DNA of 64,000 bases from Streptomyces lanatus (GCF_014655715.1 NZ_BNBM01000011.1:124001-188000); one strand, 5' to 3'. Positions 15,604-24,384 are shown, numbered from the stretch's first letter. Notes: generated by a model not told the origin, from the letters alone. A program made the numbers and translations.

Positions 15604-17211
15604 TCAGTCCTCGGGCACCCGGAAGGTCCGCAGGATCACATCCAGCGCCTCCTGGTTCTCCGGGTCGTCCCAGTCGTCCTCCGGGGTCGTCCAGCGCAGG
15701 GAGTAGCCGCGGTGCTCGGCGATGAGGAAGCCGCGGCCGAAGGTGCGCAGCCGGGTGCCGTCCTTGTCGGAGACCCACTCCATGTCGGCGGCCTCGTATC
15801 CCTGGTACGTGGTCGCCTTGATGTCGCCGATGCGCCGGAAGCCGGTCCGCTCCTCCAGATCGGGCTGGACGTCGTCGCGCCACACGGCGACGGGGTCCGG
15901 GCCCAGGGCCTCGCTGTAGGTGACCGTCAGCTTGCGCGGATCGCCGTCGGCGCTGAAGAAGGAGCGGTACGCCACGTCCCCGGCACGGCTGGTGGCCACC
16001 GCCTCCCAGCCCTTGGGCAGGGCGACGGAGAAGCCGTCCGGTGAGGTGTATGTGCGGTAGCCGGGCGGCAGGGCCGTGCCCGACGGGGACGCGGTGGGGG
16101 GCGCCGAGCCCGTCGGTGTCGGGGTCGTCGCCTCCGCGGAGGGCGGCGTACTGGGCGTGGCCGTGGGCGCCTGGCCGGTCGGCGGGCCGGCGGAGGCGGA
16201 CGGGGAGGGTGCCGAACCCGCCGACGAGGGACCGGAGTCGTCCGACCGGCTGTTGGTCACGACCAGGACGGCGGCCGCGACGGTGACCACGGCCAGGGCC
16301 GTGCCGGCGACCATGGCCCGTCTGCCCCAGGTGGGTCCCACCGGGAACCGGCCACGCACTCGGGGGTGCCGCAGCGGCTCCGTGGCCGCCTCGGGATCCT
16401 CGCTGAGGACCCGTACGAAGGCATCGCGGACCACCGGCCGGCTCAGCCGCTCCCGGGAGTCCTTGCGCAGCAGCCCCTGCACCGACTGGGTGAGCGGCCC
16501 GGCGCGCACCGGGGCACGCAGCGGAAGCCGGTCGACCCCCTTCAAAGTGGCCTCGGGCCGGTCACGTTCACGGTAGGGCGGTCGGCCCTCGAGCATCGTG
16601 TAGAGGATCGCGCCGAGCGCCCACAGGTCGGAGGCCGGCCCGATGCGCTCGTCCCGGGCCTGCTCCGGCGAGGCGTACGACGGTGCCGCGACCCGGGGTG
16701 CGAGGGTCGCGCCGGCCAGTCCGAAGCCGGTGACCATGACGGACCCGTCGCCGCCCACGAACACCTGTCCGGGGCTCAGTTCGCCGTGCGTGATGCCCGC
16801 GACATGCGCGGCCTCCAGCACGTCGAGCAGTTCGAGGCCGATGCGCGCGGCCCGCACATGGTTGAACATGCCCTGCTGGGCGATGAGTTCGCCCAGGGGT
16901 GTGGTGCCGTCGATCCACTCGGTGACGATCCACAGGGTCCCCGACTCCTCGACGGCGTTCAGGACGGTGGCGACCCGGCCCGGGCGCAGCAGCCCCATCC
17001 GTTCCGAGGTGCGCAGGATGCGGGACGTGGTCCGGCGCCGGTCGTCGGGGCTCGGATCGTCCGGGAGCCCGATCTGGGTGAGGAGGCACGGGCGTTCGGT
17101 TTCCATGTCCTCGCCGTAGTAGCCGACGCGATTCGTCTCGCGCTGGACGACATCTACGAGCCGATACCTTCCGGCGACCAACTCGGCTGTGGTGACACGC
17201 GCCTTGACCAT
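15604..17211 (-). CDS. Membrane-anchored Ser/Thr kinase-like protein, probably a pseudokinase
   Basis: 535 residues. The N-terminal half (about 1-265) has a kinase fold: YRLVDVVQRE, LWIVTEWIDGTTPLGEL, and PSYASPEQARDERIGPASDLWALGAILYTMLEG as subdomains VIII-IX. Key residues are altered: the catalytic HRDLKPxN reads HGELSPGQ, DFG reads TGFG, and no VAIK lysine is seen. Phosphotransfer is therefore unlikely. One transmembrane helix (about 310-332; AMVAGTALAVVTVAAAVLVV) leads to a Ser/Pro/Thr linker and an extracellular C-terminal domain of about 140 residues (GYRTYTSPDGFSVALPKGWEAV). The ATG at 17211 has GAGGG at good spacing; the ATG at 17217 is too close to it. Confidence 0.87.
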   Translation of the reverse strand: MVKARVTTAELVAGRYRLVDVVQRETNRVGYYGEDMETERPCLLTQIGLPDDPSPDDRRRTTSRILRTSERMGLLRPGRVATVLNAVEESGTLWIVTEWIDGTTPLGELIAQQGMFNHVRAARIGLELLDVLEAAHVAGITHGELSPGQVFVGGDGSVMVTGFGLAGATLAPRVAAPSYASPEQARDERIGPASDLWALGAILYTMLEGRPPYRERDRPEATLKGVDRLPLRAPVRAGPLTQSVQGLLRKDSRERLSRPVVRDAFVRVLSEDPEAATEPLRHPRVRGRFPVGPTWGRRAMVAGTALAVVTVAAAVLVVTNSRSDDSGPSSAGSAPSPSASAGPPTGQAPTATPSTPPSAEATTPTPTGSAPPTASPSGTALPPGYRTYTSPDGFSVALPKGWEAVATSRAGDVAYRSFFSADGDPRKLTVTYSEALGPDPVAVWRDDVQPDLEERTGFRRIGDIKATTYQGYEAADMEWVSDKDGTRLRTFGRGFLIAEHRGYSLRWTTPEDDWDDPENQEALDVILRTFRVPED

Positions 17212-17375
17212 GGTCATCCCTCGCTGAACCCCGGGCTCTGATTTCTCACAGGAAGTACGGGGGACATGACGGGAAGCGTTCAACGAAAACCTCAACCAAA
17301 GGCCGCTTCTTTTCCTTTGCTTTCTTACGCATCAGTAAGCTTCGGAAAACAACCGGGAAATTGAGTCTGAATGCT

Positions 17376-18344
17376 TCAGCGAAGGCCGAAATCGGCCGCC
17401 CAGCGCAGCACGTCCGAGGTCGTCGCGTTGCCCCCGCAGACGACAAGACCGAGCCGGGCGCCGTCCCCGACCCGCTCCAGGACCCGCCGGGCCGCGGGCA
17501 GCAGACAGCCGGCGGCCGGCTCGGTCCACAGCTTGGCGTGTTCGGCGAGGTCGAGCACACCCCGTACGGCTTCCCGGTCCGGGACCACGAGCACCTCGTC
17601 GACCAGGGCGGACACATGGTCATACGTCAGCTGCGAGACGGACGGCGCGCTGAGCGTCGACACGATCGACGACAGCGGCACCGGCACAGGACCGCCCGCC
17701 GCCAGTGCCCGGGACATGGCCTCGGCGCCCTCGGTCTCCACGCCCCAGATCCGCACATCAGGACGGCGGGCCCGCAGCGCCGCAGCGACGCCGGCGATGA
17801 GGCCGCCGCCCCCGACACTGACGATCACGTCCGTGAGGTCGCCCGCGTCCTCGGCCAGCTCCAGCCCCACGGTGCCCTGACCGGCGATCACCAGCGGGTC
17901 GTCGAAGGGGTGGACGAGGGTGAGCCCCTCGTCCCGCAGTCGCGTGACCAGCGAGAACGCGCCGTCCATGTCGTCCGTCAGCCGCACCGACGCCCCGGCG
18001 TCCCCGGCGATCCGGACGGCGTGCGCGGGCGCCGAACGCGGCATGACGACGGTGGCCTTCACATGATGGACAGCCGCCGTCATCGCCAGGGCGATGCCGT
18101 GGTTGCCCCCGCTGACCGCCACGACCCCGGCGGCCCGCTGGTCGTCGCTCAGCGACAGCAGCTTCGCCGTCGCCCCGCGCGCCTTGAACGACCCCGTGCG
18201 CTGGAGGAGTTCGAGCTTGGCGGTGACCGGGACGCCGAGCAGGGCCGACAGACCGGGGCTGGGCACGGTCGGGGTGTGCACGACATGTCCGGCGATGAGG
18301 CCGGCCGCGGCTTCGACGTCCGAGATCCCGATCAAGGCGGTCAC
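17376..18344 (-). CDS. Threonine/serine dehydratase-like PLP enzyme
   Basis: About 322 residues from the GTG at 18344. The PLP lysine lies in TGSFKARGA. SGGNHGIALA is the substrate/phosphate loop (SGGNHGQALA in serine/threonine ammonia-lyases), and SVGGGGLIAG is the glycine loop that holds the PLP phosphate. It should deaminate threonine or serine to the 2-oxo acid, or racemise serine. No ACT regulatory domain follows, so it is the short catabolic type. A GTG 16 codons earlier (18392) is also possible. It lies 74 bases downstream of the polyprenyl synthase gene on the same strand. Confidence 0.86.
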   Translation of the reverse strand: MTALIGISDVEAAAGLIAGHVVHTPTVPSPGLSALLGVPVTAKLELLQRTGSFKARGATAKLLSLSDDQRAAGVVAVSGGNHGIALAMTAAVHHVKATVVMPRSAPAHAVRIAGDAGASVRLTDDMDGAFSLVTRLRDEGLTLVHPFDDPLVIAGQGTVGLELAEDAGDLTDVIVSVGGGGLIAGVAAALRARRPDVRIWGVETEGAEAMSRALAAGGPVPVPLSSIVSTLSAPSVSQLTYDHVSALVDEVLVVPDREAVRGVLDLAEHAKLWTEPAAGCLLPAARRVLERVGDGARLGLVVCGGNATTSDVLRWAADFGLR

Positions 18345-18418
18345 CTTTCCGGTGCGGGGCGGGAACTGCACCCTGACGTGGCCGGACGTCACCGGTCAAC
18401 CCGACGGCCTGCGCGCTC

Positions 18419-19456
18419 TCACAGATCGCGCCGCACGAGGAAGTCCAGCAGCGCCCGCAGCTCGTCGGCGGGCCCCGCCGCGAGCGGTACGTCCTCCAGT
18501 GCCCTCTCCACTGCGGCGACATGACGCCGTGCCTCCGTGAGCGCGGCCGAGCGACCGCCCGCCTCCTCGATCGACGCCGCCACCTCGCCGAGGTCGGCGG
18601 GCGACTCCAGCAGCGTGGCGAGCCGGCCGGCGGTGGGGGAGTCGAGCGCGGCCAGCACCGGGAAGGTCTTCTTGCGCTCCCGCAGATCGCCGTGGACCGG
18701 CTTGCCGGTGACGGCCGGGTCGCCCCAGATGCCCAGCAGATCGTCCACGATCTGGAAGGCGACGCCCAGATGCCGGCCCGCGCGGTCCAGCGCGGCGACG
18801 GTCGCGGGCGGCGCACCGCCGAGCAGGGCGCCCAGCGCGGCGGCACAGCCCAGCAGGGCGCCCGTCTTGAGCTCGGTCATCGTCCGGTACTCGTCCGGCC
18901 GCACCCGCTCCGGCCCCGTCCAAGGACGAGTGGCGAACAGCAGATCGTCCGCCTGTCCGCGCACCAGGTCCTGCAACGCCACCGACAGCAGTCGCACCCC
19001 CCGAGGCCCCGCCGGCGCGACGGCGAGCGTCTCGACGGCCAGCGCGAACAGGGCGTCGCCCGCGAGAACGGCGGGGCCCGTGCCGTACGCCTTCCACACC
19101 GTGGGGCGGCGGCGCCGTGCCTCGTCGCCGTCCATGATGTCGTCGTGCAGCAGGGAGAAGGCGTGCACCAGCTCCACCGCGACCGCCCCGGGCACCGCGA
19201 CCGGCCCGGGCGCACCGGCCGCCTCCGCGGCGAGCACCGCCAGCGCCTGCCGTACGCCCTTCCCGCCGGAGGCGACGGCCGGGGCACCGCCCACCTCGCA
19301 CCAGCCGAAGGAGTAGGCGGCCATCTCACCGACCCAGGGGTGCGTCCGCCCCACCGCCTCCCGCAGCGCGGGCCGCACCAACGCCCGGCATCGGTCAAGG
19401 ACTTGAAGCGCGTCCGGCGCGACGGGGACGCGGACCGCCGAAGGGAGCGCCGTCAC
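18419..19456 (-). CDS. Polyprenyl (geranylgeranyl-type) diphosphate synthase
   Basis: 345 residues with both aspartate-rich motifs of trans-prenyltransferases: DDIMDGD at about 105-111, followed by ARRRRPTVW, and FQIVDDLLGIWGD later. It condenses IPP with allylic diphosphates. The first motif has no two-residue insertion, and a phenylalanine sits five residues before it, a pattern of short-chain GGPP-type enzymes, so C15-C20 products are likely (inference). The GTG start overlaps the stop of the TPR gene (GTGA), so the two are translationally coupled. It has no long disordered N-terminal tail, unlike family 2B encapsulin cargo prenyltransferases. Confidence 0.88.
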   Translation of the reverse strand: MTALPSAVRVPVAPDALQVLDRCRALVRPALREAVGRTHPWVGEMAAYSFGWCEVGGAPAVASGGKGVRQALAVLAAEAAGAPGPVAVPGAVAVELVHAFSLLHDDIMDGDEARRRRPTVWKAYGTGPAVLAGDALFALAVETLAVAPAGPRGVRLLSVALQDLVRGQADDLLFATRPWTGPERVRPDEYRTMTELKTGALLGCAAALGALLGGAPPATVAALDRAGRHLGVAFQIVDDLLGIWGDPAVTGKPVHGDLRERKKTFPVLAALDSPTAGRLATLLESPADLGEVAASIEEAGGRSAALTEARRHVAAVERALEDVPLAAGPADELRALLDFLVRRDL

Positions 19457-20505
19457 CGTCCGACCCCCGCCATGGCCTGCGCGTCGACGCCGAACTCCTC
19501 CTGCGCCCGAGCCACCATCGCCCGCGCGTGCCGCAGCCCGATCCGCTCCAGCACCCCGGCCAGCTCGGCCAGTTCCGCGGCGGTCTCGGCACGGTCGCGC
19601 CCCAGCCGGGCCCGCGACTTCGCCAGCCCCAGCCGGGACAGCGCCTCCCCGCGCGGCTCGCTCATGGCGCGGAACTCCGCGAGCGCCTGCTCGTACATCT
19701 CGCGCGCCTCGGCGTAACGCCCCGCGCGGTAGAGGACGTTGCCGCGCATCTTGTGGTTGTAGGCCAGCGCGCTGGACAGCTTCATCGCACGGCAGCCGGT
19801 CTCCGCTTCGCTCAGCAGCGTCAGCGCCCGCTCCACGTCGCCGTCGCGCACGGAGACGACGTCGGCGAGACCGCGCAGCGCCCAGGCGTGCCCCCGCCGG
19901 TCGTCGGCGCGCGCGGCGATGCCGGCCGCCTCCTCGAACAGGTCGTACGCCTTGTCGTAGGAGCCGGTGTTGCGATGGATCTGGGCGATGCCCTCCAGCG
20001 CCCACACGGTGTGCCGCGCCTCGCCGCGCCGCCGGGCCTCGGCCAGCAGCTGCTCGTGCAGCTCGTGGACGGCCTCGTAGTCGCCCTGGATCCGGCCGGT
20101 CTCCGCCAGCCCGGCCAGCGAATAGCCGCGTACGACGATGTCGCCGCCGCGTTCGCCGAGGTCGGCCGCGAGCTGGAGCAGCCGCCAGGCCAGCGGGAAC
20201 GCGCCACGCTGGCGGGCCAGTGTGCCGCCGCTCCACAGCGCCCAGGCCATCGCCCCGGTGTCACCGGCCTCCCGGGCGGCACGGTAGCTGGCCTTCCACG
20301 CCCGGTCCGCGTCCCCGACCTGCCCCAGCCTGCGGTGCGCCTCGGCGACCGCGAGCCCGGAACGCGCCGCCTCGCCGTGCTGCCCGGTCTCCTCGGCCGC
20401 TCTCAACTGCTCGGTGCCGGCGGCCAGTACGTCGGTGAGCGACGAGTTCACGGACAGGGTGGTGAGGGCGCCCTGGTACTCCGGGGCGAATGCCTTGCCG
20501 TACAT
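19453..20505 (-). CDS. TPR-repeat protein coupled to the polyprenyl synthase
   Basis: 350 residues made almost entirely of tetratricopeptide-like helix pairs from about residue 45 to 320 (e.g. GEAARSGLAVAEAHRRLGQVGDADRA, GDYEAVHELHEQLLAEARR, GSYDKAYDLFEEAAGIAARADD, GRYAEAREMYEQALAEFRAM). No DNA-binding or catalytic domain is seen. It probably scaffolds protein contacts; coupling to the synthase suggests a partner role. The ATG at 20505 follows GAAAGG by five bases. An in-frame upstream extension through 20568 crosses the palindrome array and is not used. The gene starts 18 bases below that array. Confidence 0.83.
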   Translation of the reverse strand: MYGKAFAPEYQGALTTLSVNSSLTDVLAAGTEQLRAAEETGQHGEAARSGLAVAEAHRRLGQVGDADRAWKASYRAAREAGDTGAMAWALWSGGTLARQRGAFPLAWRLLQLAADLGERGGDIVVRGYSLAGLAETGRIQGDYEAVHELHEQLLAEARRRGEARHTVWALEGIAQIHRNTGSYDKAYDLFEEAAGIAARADDRRGHAWALRGLADVVSVRDGDVERALTLLSEAETGCRAMKLSSALAYNHKMRGNVLYRAGRYAEAREMYEQALAEFRAMSEPRGEALSRLGLAKSRARLGRDRAETAAELAELAGVLERIGLRHARAMVARAQEEFGVDAQAMAGVGR

Positions 20506-20522
20506 CGATGCCTTTCGATCGA

Positions 20523-20604
20523 TATACACGCCGTGTCTACTCTGTGGGTATGCATGAAGTGTATACATCCTGCGTATACGTCATCGGTATACATGGCGTG
20601 TATA
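20523..20604. promoter_or_regulatory. Array of four 17-bp palindromes TATACA-N5-TGTATA
   Basis: Sites: 20523-20539 (TATACA-cgccg-TGTCTA), 20549-20565 (TATGCA-tgaag-TGTATA), 20562-20578 (TATACA-tcctg-CGTATA) and 20588-20604 (TATACA-tggcg-TGTATA, perfect). Three sites differ from the palindrome at one base. Starts are 26, 13 and 26 bases apart. The array is AT-rich for this genome and sits where the promoter of the TPR-prenyl synthase pair must lie, so it is probably a cooperative operator. The binding protein is unknown. Confidence 0.7.
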
Positions 20605-20618
20605 GAGCGTTGAGAACC

Positions 20619-20646
20619 AGCCCCGGCCGAAAGCTCGGCCGGGGCT
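20619..20646 (-). terminator. Strong hairpin terminator after the AIM24 gene
   Basis: Perfect 12-base arms (AGCCCCGGCCGA and TCGGCCGGGGCT) around a 4-base loop. It lies 77 bases after the AIM24 stop in the minus direction, and insulates the AIM24 unit from the palindrome-controlled pair. Confidence 0.75.
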
Positions 20647-20722
20647 TCACTTGTTGTCGATCAAGACGTCGGCAGGGCGGAGAGGGTTGCTCGTGAGGCG
20701 CAGATCACCTCGCGGGGTCGGT

Positions 20723-21400
20723 TCAGTGCTGCTGCGGCTTCTGCGGTGTCGCCTCACTAGGCCGCACGACGACATGGCCCTGACCCTGCAGCATCAGCTG
20801 CACGGCCTCCCCGGAGCCGCCGCGCAGCATCGAGCCGAGCGACTGCGAGCGATGCAGCGAGGTCTGCAGCCCCGCGGTCCAGCCGACCACCGCATCCGTG
20901 TCGACGTACACCGGGTACTGCGGCGAGACCGGGATGACCAGGGGGTTGCCGTCGCAGATCAGCCCCAGCCTGCCCTGCCCCGTGAAGACGCTGTTGAACA
21001 GACCGCCGCCGGTGATGCCCGCCCCCTTCACCGTCGCTATCCGGTACGACAACGAGGCGTCGAAACACAGCACGTTGCGGCCGTTGACCGTGAACTCGTC
21101 GCCGGGGTCGACGTCGACGATGAAGCAGTTCTGCGCCTCGTGCGCGAACCAGGCCTCGCCCTGTCCGCGCACCGCCATCAGCGGCAGCCCCTCACCGGTC
21201 ACGGCCCGCTTGAGCATGCCGCCCACGCCCTGGCCCTTGCGCTCGAACTGGAGGTTGCCGCGGTAGGCGACCATGGCGCCCTGCCGGGCGTGCATCTCGC
21301 CGTTCACCGCGTACTTGATGCACTTGGCGTTCTCGATCGTCATACCCGGCGCCGCGGCCGGCTGGACCATGTGCTCACTGGAAAAGAGGTCACCCTTCAT
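20723..21400 (-). CDS. AIM24 family protein
   Basis: 225 residues of an all-beta AIM24 (DUF124) fold: NGEMHARQGAMVAYRGNLQFERKGQGVGG, GEAWFAHEAQNCFIVDVDPGDEFTVNGRNVLCFDASLSYR, GGGLFNSVFTGQGRLGLIC and a final HVVVRPSE. Bacterial members are widespread and often lie near Ter stress proteins, but their biochemical role is not settled. The next gene upstream on this strand encodes a TerD-domain protein, which fits that association. The protein is probably cytoplasmic; no signal peptide or membrane helix is seen. Confidence 0.88.
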   Translation of the reverse strand: MKGDLFSSEHMVQPAAAPGMTIENAKCIKYAVNGEMHARQGAMVAYRGNLQFERKGQGVGGMLKRAVTGEGLPLMAVRGQGEAWFAHEAQNCFIVDVDPGDEFTVNGRNVLCFDASLSYRIATVKGAGITGGGLFNSVFTGQGRLGLICDGNPLVIPVSPQYPVYVDTDAVVGWTAGLQTSLHRSQSLGSMLRGGSGEAVQLMLQGQGHVVVRPSEATPQKPQQH

Positions 21401-21506
21401 GCGGGCATCCTGTCCCGGACGGTCCCGTTCCGCCTAGATCGCGGCGTGTCGTGACTTCGACCCCGGTCCCCGCTCTCACACCGGCCCCCCGACGGGACGG
21501 ATCCGG

Positions 21507-22880
21507 TCAGCCGCCGAAGAGCTGCGTCCAGTACGTGCCCGCCGGGCCGCCGCCCGCGAAGCCGATGCCTATGTGGGTGAAGTCGGGCTTGAGGATGTTT
21601 GCGCGGTGTCCCGGGCTGTTCATCCAGCCCTCCACGACCTCGGCCGCCGAGCGCTGGCCGCACGCGATGTTCTCTCCGATCGCCCGCATCCGGGAGCCCG
21701 CGGCGGCCGCCCGGTCCCAGGGCTGGGTTCCCTCGGGGGAGGTGTGGGAGTAGAAGGCGCGGGTCGCCATGTCGGTGCTGTAGGCCTGTGCGGCCGTGGT
21801 GAGCGTGGGGTCGGCGGACAGGGGGCGCAGCCCGGCCCGGGTCCGCTCCCGGTTGGTCAGGTCGACCACCTCGGTCGCGGTGCGGGACAGGTCGCCCGGT
21901 GTGAGGGGCCTGGCCCACAGAGCCGTCCAAAACGTATCCCCTGAGCGGCCGCCGCTGACGTGGGCCACGGCGGCATGGGTGAAGGCCGGGTCCCGCAGGG
22001 TGCGGCGGGCGAGTTCGGTGCGCAGGCAGTACGCGACGAACTCGTCGGGTGTGCGGGGACCGGAGACCAGGTGCTCGCCGACGGTGACATACGTGTACCC
22101 GGCGGCGGTGATGCGCTGGTACACGGAGACGCCGTCACGGCCCTCGACGCCGAGCGTGCCCGAGGCGGCCATGGCGGCGGCGTGGGCCTGGGCGGCGGAG
22201 GCGAGACGGGCGTCGAGAGTGACGGGCGGTGAACCGGCGCCCGCACGGGCCGAGTTGACCAGGCCCACGAAGCCGTCAGGGGCGGGGGAGTGCGGGACGT
22301 TCACGGCTGCCAGCGTCTGCATCGTGGGCCGGGTCGTCGGCATCGGCGGGGCGCTGGGCATGGGCGGGGCGGCTGTCCGCCGGTCCGGTGAGGGCGTCGC
22401 GTCCTCGATGACGTCCACCCCGAAGTCGCGCGCGATCCCCGCCAGTCCGTCCGCGTACCCCTGCCCCAGGGCCCGCACCTTCCAGCCGGCGCCACGCCGG
22501 TAGACCTCGGCGAGCAGCAGCACCGTCTCCGGCCCCGGACGCGGCGGGGTGAACCGGGCGATCGGGCGCCCGCCCTGGTCGGTGACCTGGAGCACCGGCG
22601 CGGGCAGCCGGCCCAGGGGAGTGCCGGGGTCGGCGGGGCTGACGACCACCGTGACCCGGGTCGCCCCGGAGCGCAGACGCGGCGGGTCGACGGTGAGTGT
22701 GTCGCCGTGCAGACGGGCGCCCGGCGCGGAGGGCTGGTTGTAGAACACGAAGTCGGCGTCGCCACGGACCTTGCCGCTGTCGTCGGTGATGAGCGCCGAC
22801 ACATCGAAGGGGCCGGGCACCCGGACGGTCACGCTGCCGCCCGGGAGGGGCAGATTGCCCCCGGGTACCAACTCGCTCAT
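21507..22880 (-). CDS. TerD-domain protein fused to two CAP domains
   Basis: 457 residues. Residues about 1-150 are a TerD-like calcium-binding stress domain (GGNLPLPGGSVTVRV, DADFVFYNQP, VLLLAEVYRRGAGWKVRALGQGYADGLAGIARDFGVDV). A Pro-rich linker leads to two CAP/SCP domains. The first (about 215-325) is degenerate, with LVNSARAGAGSPPVTLD but no MNSPGHR motif. The second (about 335-457) is complete (LTNRERTRAGLRPLS, FYSHTSPEGTQPW, GENIACGQ, MNSPGHRANILKPDFTHIGIG). CAP domains are usually extracellular, yet no signal peptide is seen, so its location is unclear. The ATG at 22880 follows AGGACGG. Confidence 0.88.
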   Translation of the reverse strand: MSELVPGGNLPLPGGSVTVRVPGPFDVSALITDDSGKVRGDADFVFYNQPSAPGARLHGDTLTVDPPRLRSGATRVTVVVSPADPGTPLGRLPAPVLQVTDQGGRPIARFTPPRPGPETVLLLAEVYRRGAGWKVRALGQGYADGLAGIARDFGVDVIEDATPSPDRRTAAPPMPSAPPMPTTRPTMQTLAAVNVPHSPAPDGFVGLVNSARAGAGSPPVTLDARLASAAQAHAAAMAASGTLGVEGRDGVSVYQRITAAGYTYVTVGEHLVSGPRTPDEFVAYCLRTELARRTLRDPAFTHAAVAHVSGGRSGDTFWTALWARPLTPGDLSRTATEVVDLTNRERTRAGLRPLSADPTLTTAAQAYSTDMATRAFYSHTSPEGTQPWDRAAAAGSRMRAIGENIACGQRSAAEVVEGWMNSPGHRANILKPDFTHIGIGFAGGGPAGTYWTQLFGG

Positions 22881-22979
22881 CGGGCCGTCCTGGTGGGTGG
22901 TTCGAGATCCGGTGGGGATGTCCGGCGCGGATGCCAGGAAAACGTCCACCGGATCTCTCGGGTTCCCGCCCGGCGCCCC

Positions 22980-24224
22980 TCAGTCGCGGTTCCGGTGCAC
23001 GGGCACCGCCGGTGCGACGTCCTCGTACCGCTCGACGCGCTCGGCACGATGCCGGGCCTTGGCCTTCTTGCCGCAGAACGCGGACTCCAGGGTGCCCCGC
23101 ATCGAGGTGAGGACCGTCCCGTTGTTGGAGGTGTTGGCCAGCGCCGCGAGGCTGCGCCTGCCGTCCTTGGACGTGAACGCGTAGGTGTAGTAGCCCTGGA
23201 CGGCACCCGTGTGGCCGTACACCGAGACACCGCACGACAGATCACGCCGCCGCAGCCCGAGCCCGTACGACTGCACGCCGCCCGCCGGCACCCAGCGCTG
23301 CATCTGCGCGAGCTGCGCCCGGGAGGTCAGCTTGCCGCCCAGCAGCGCCGACAGGAAGGTGTTGAGGTCCTGTGTGGTGGAGATGACCGCGCCCGCGCTC
23401 TGCGCCCAGGACACCGTCTGCTCGGTGGCGTCGACGAACGCCGCGCCCGCCTTGTCGGGGGTGAGATAGCCGCGGGCGAACCGGCCGGGGATCTTCTTGC
23501 CGGGGTGCACATAGAACGTGTCGCGCAGATTCAGCGGCTTGAAGATCCGGTTGCGGAATTCGGTCCGCACCGAGTGCCCGGTCAGCTTCTCGATGAGCAT
23601 GCCGGCGACCACGAAGTTGGTGTTGGAGTACGAGTACGCGCCGCCCGCCTTCGTGGTGCGCGGCTTGCTCAGGGACCGGTTCACCAGCTGGCGGTAGGTG
23701 AAGACCTTGCCGCGGACCGCCTCGAAGCCGGGAACCGTCCGCGCGAACATGTCGTTGGTGTAGTCGTACAGGCCGCTGCGGTGGCTGAGCACATGGCGCA
23801 CCGTGATGCGGTTGTCGGGCAGCAGCCCCGGCAGATAGCGGTTGACCGGCGCGTCCAGCTTCAGCTTCTTCTCGTCGGCCAGTTGCAGCAGGACGACGGC
23901 CGAGAAGGTCTTGGTGACGCTGCCGATGCGGAACCGGTCGGCGTTGCTGATGGCCCGCCCGGTCCTGCGGTCGGCGACACCCAGGGCCGCCCAGTGGGCC
24001 GTGTTGCGGTCGTCGATCCGCGCGATCGCACCGGGCGCTCCCTGTCTGCGCACCGTGCGCAGGACGTTCCACACCCCCGTCATGTCGGGGGCGGGCAGGG
24101 CGCGCGGTGCGGCGTCCGCGCCGGTCGCGGGGGATTCGTGGGGCGTGGCATGGGCGGGCACCGCCAGGAGCAGCGCGAGGGCTGCCGCTGCCGCCGTACC
24201 CCTGACCACCGTTGCTGAGGCCAT
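22980..24224 (-). CDS. Secreted serine hydrolase, D-alanyl-D-alanine carboxypeptidase-like
   Basis: 414 residues with a Sec signal peptide (ATVVRGTAAAAALALLLAVPAHA). The class C beta-lactamase/R61-type fold follows: S-V-T-K nucleophile (IGSVTKTFSA), Y-S-N (GGAYSYSNTNF) and the H-T-G third motif (VYGHTGAVQGYY). It is likely a DD-peptidase or peptidase of the cell wall; no resistance role is implied. The C-terminal tail is Arg/Lys-rich. The ATG at 24224 is preceded by AAGGAC. It diverges from the ROK regulator gene. Confidence 0.89.
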   Translation of the reverse strand: MASATVVRGTAAAAALALLLAVPAHATPHESPATGADAAPRALPAPDMTGVWNVLRTVRRQGAPGAIARIDDRNTAHWAALGVADRRTGRAISNADRFRIGSVTKTFSAVVLLQLADEKKLKLDAPVNRYLPGLLPDNRITVRHVLSHRSGLYDYTNDMFARTVPGFEAVRGKVFTYRQLVNRSLSKPRTTKAGGAYSYSNTNFVVAGMLIEKLTGHSVRTEFRNRIFKPLNLRDTFYVHPGKKIPGRFARGYLTPDKAGAAFVDATEQTVSWAQSAGAVISTTQDLNTFLSALLGGKLTSRAQLAQMQRWVPAGGVQSYGLGLRRRDLSCGVSVYGHTGAVQGYYTYAFTSKDGRRSLAALANTSNNGTVLTSMRGTLESAFCGKKAKARHRAERVERYEDVAPAVPVHRNRD

Positions 24225-24384
24225 CCGGGTCCTTCCGTCGTGATCTGTCCTGTTTCGTGCGGGGCAACCTTCTCGCATCCCGTCAGATCGCCACAGGCGA
24301 CGCACAGTTGGACAAGAAATGATCACCGGGTAGGAGTCCTGGATCGTCGTCCGGGGCCTTCCGGAACGAATCCTGCTTCTTTTA

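Noticed and set aside
17212..17375. The AT-rich gap between the pseudokinase and the threonine-dehydratase-like gene as a small gene
   Set aside because: The minus-strand frame there has no ribosome-binding site, is basic and Lys-rich unlike the rest, and continues past the dehydratase stop; it is treated as a promoter/leader region only.
18419..19456. Polyprenyl synthase as a second encapsulin cargo enzyme
   Set aside because: Family 2B cargo prenyltransferases carry a long disordered N-terminus next to a shell gene. This one starts at the catalytic domain and its nearest shell gene is 15 kb away.
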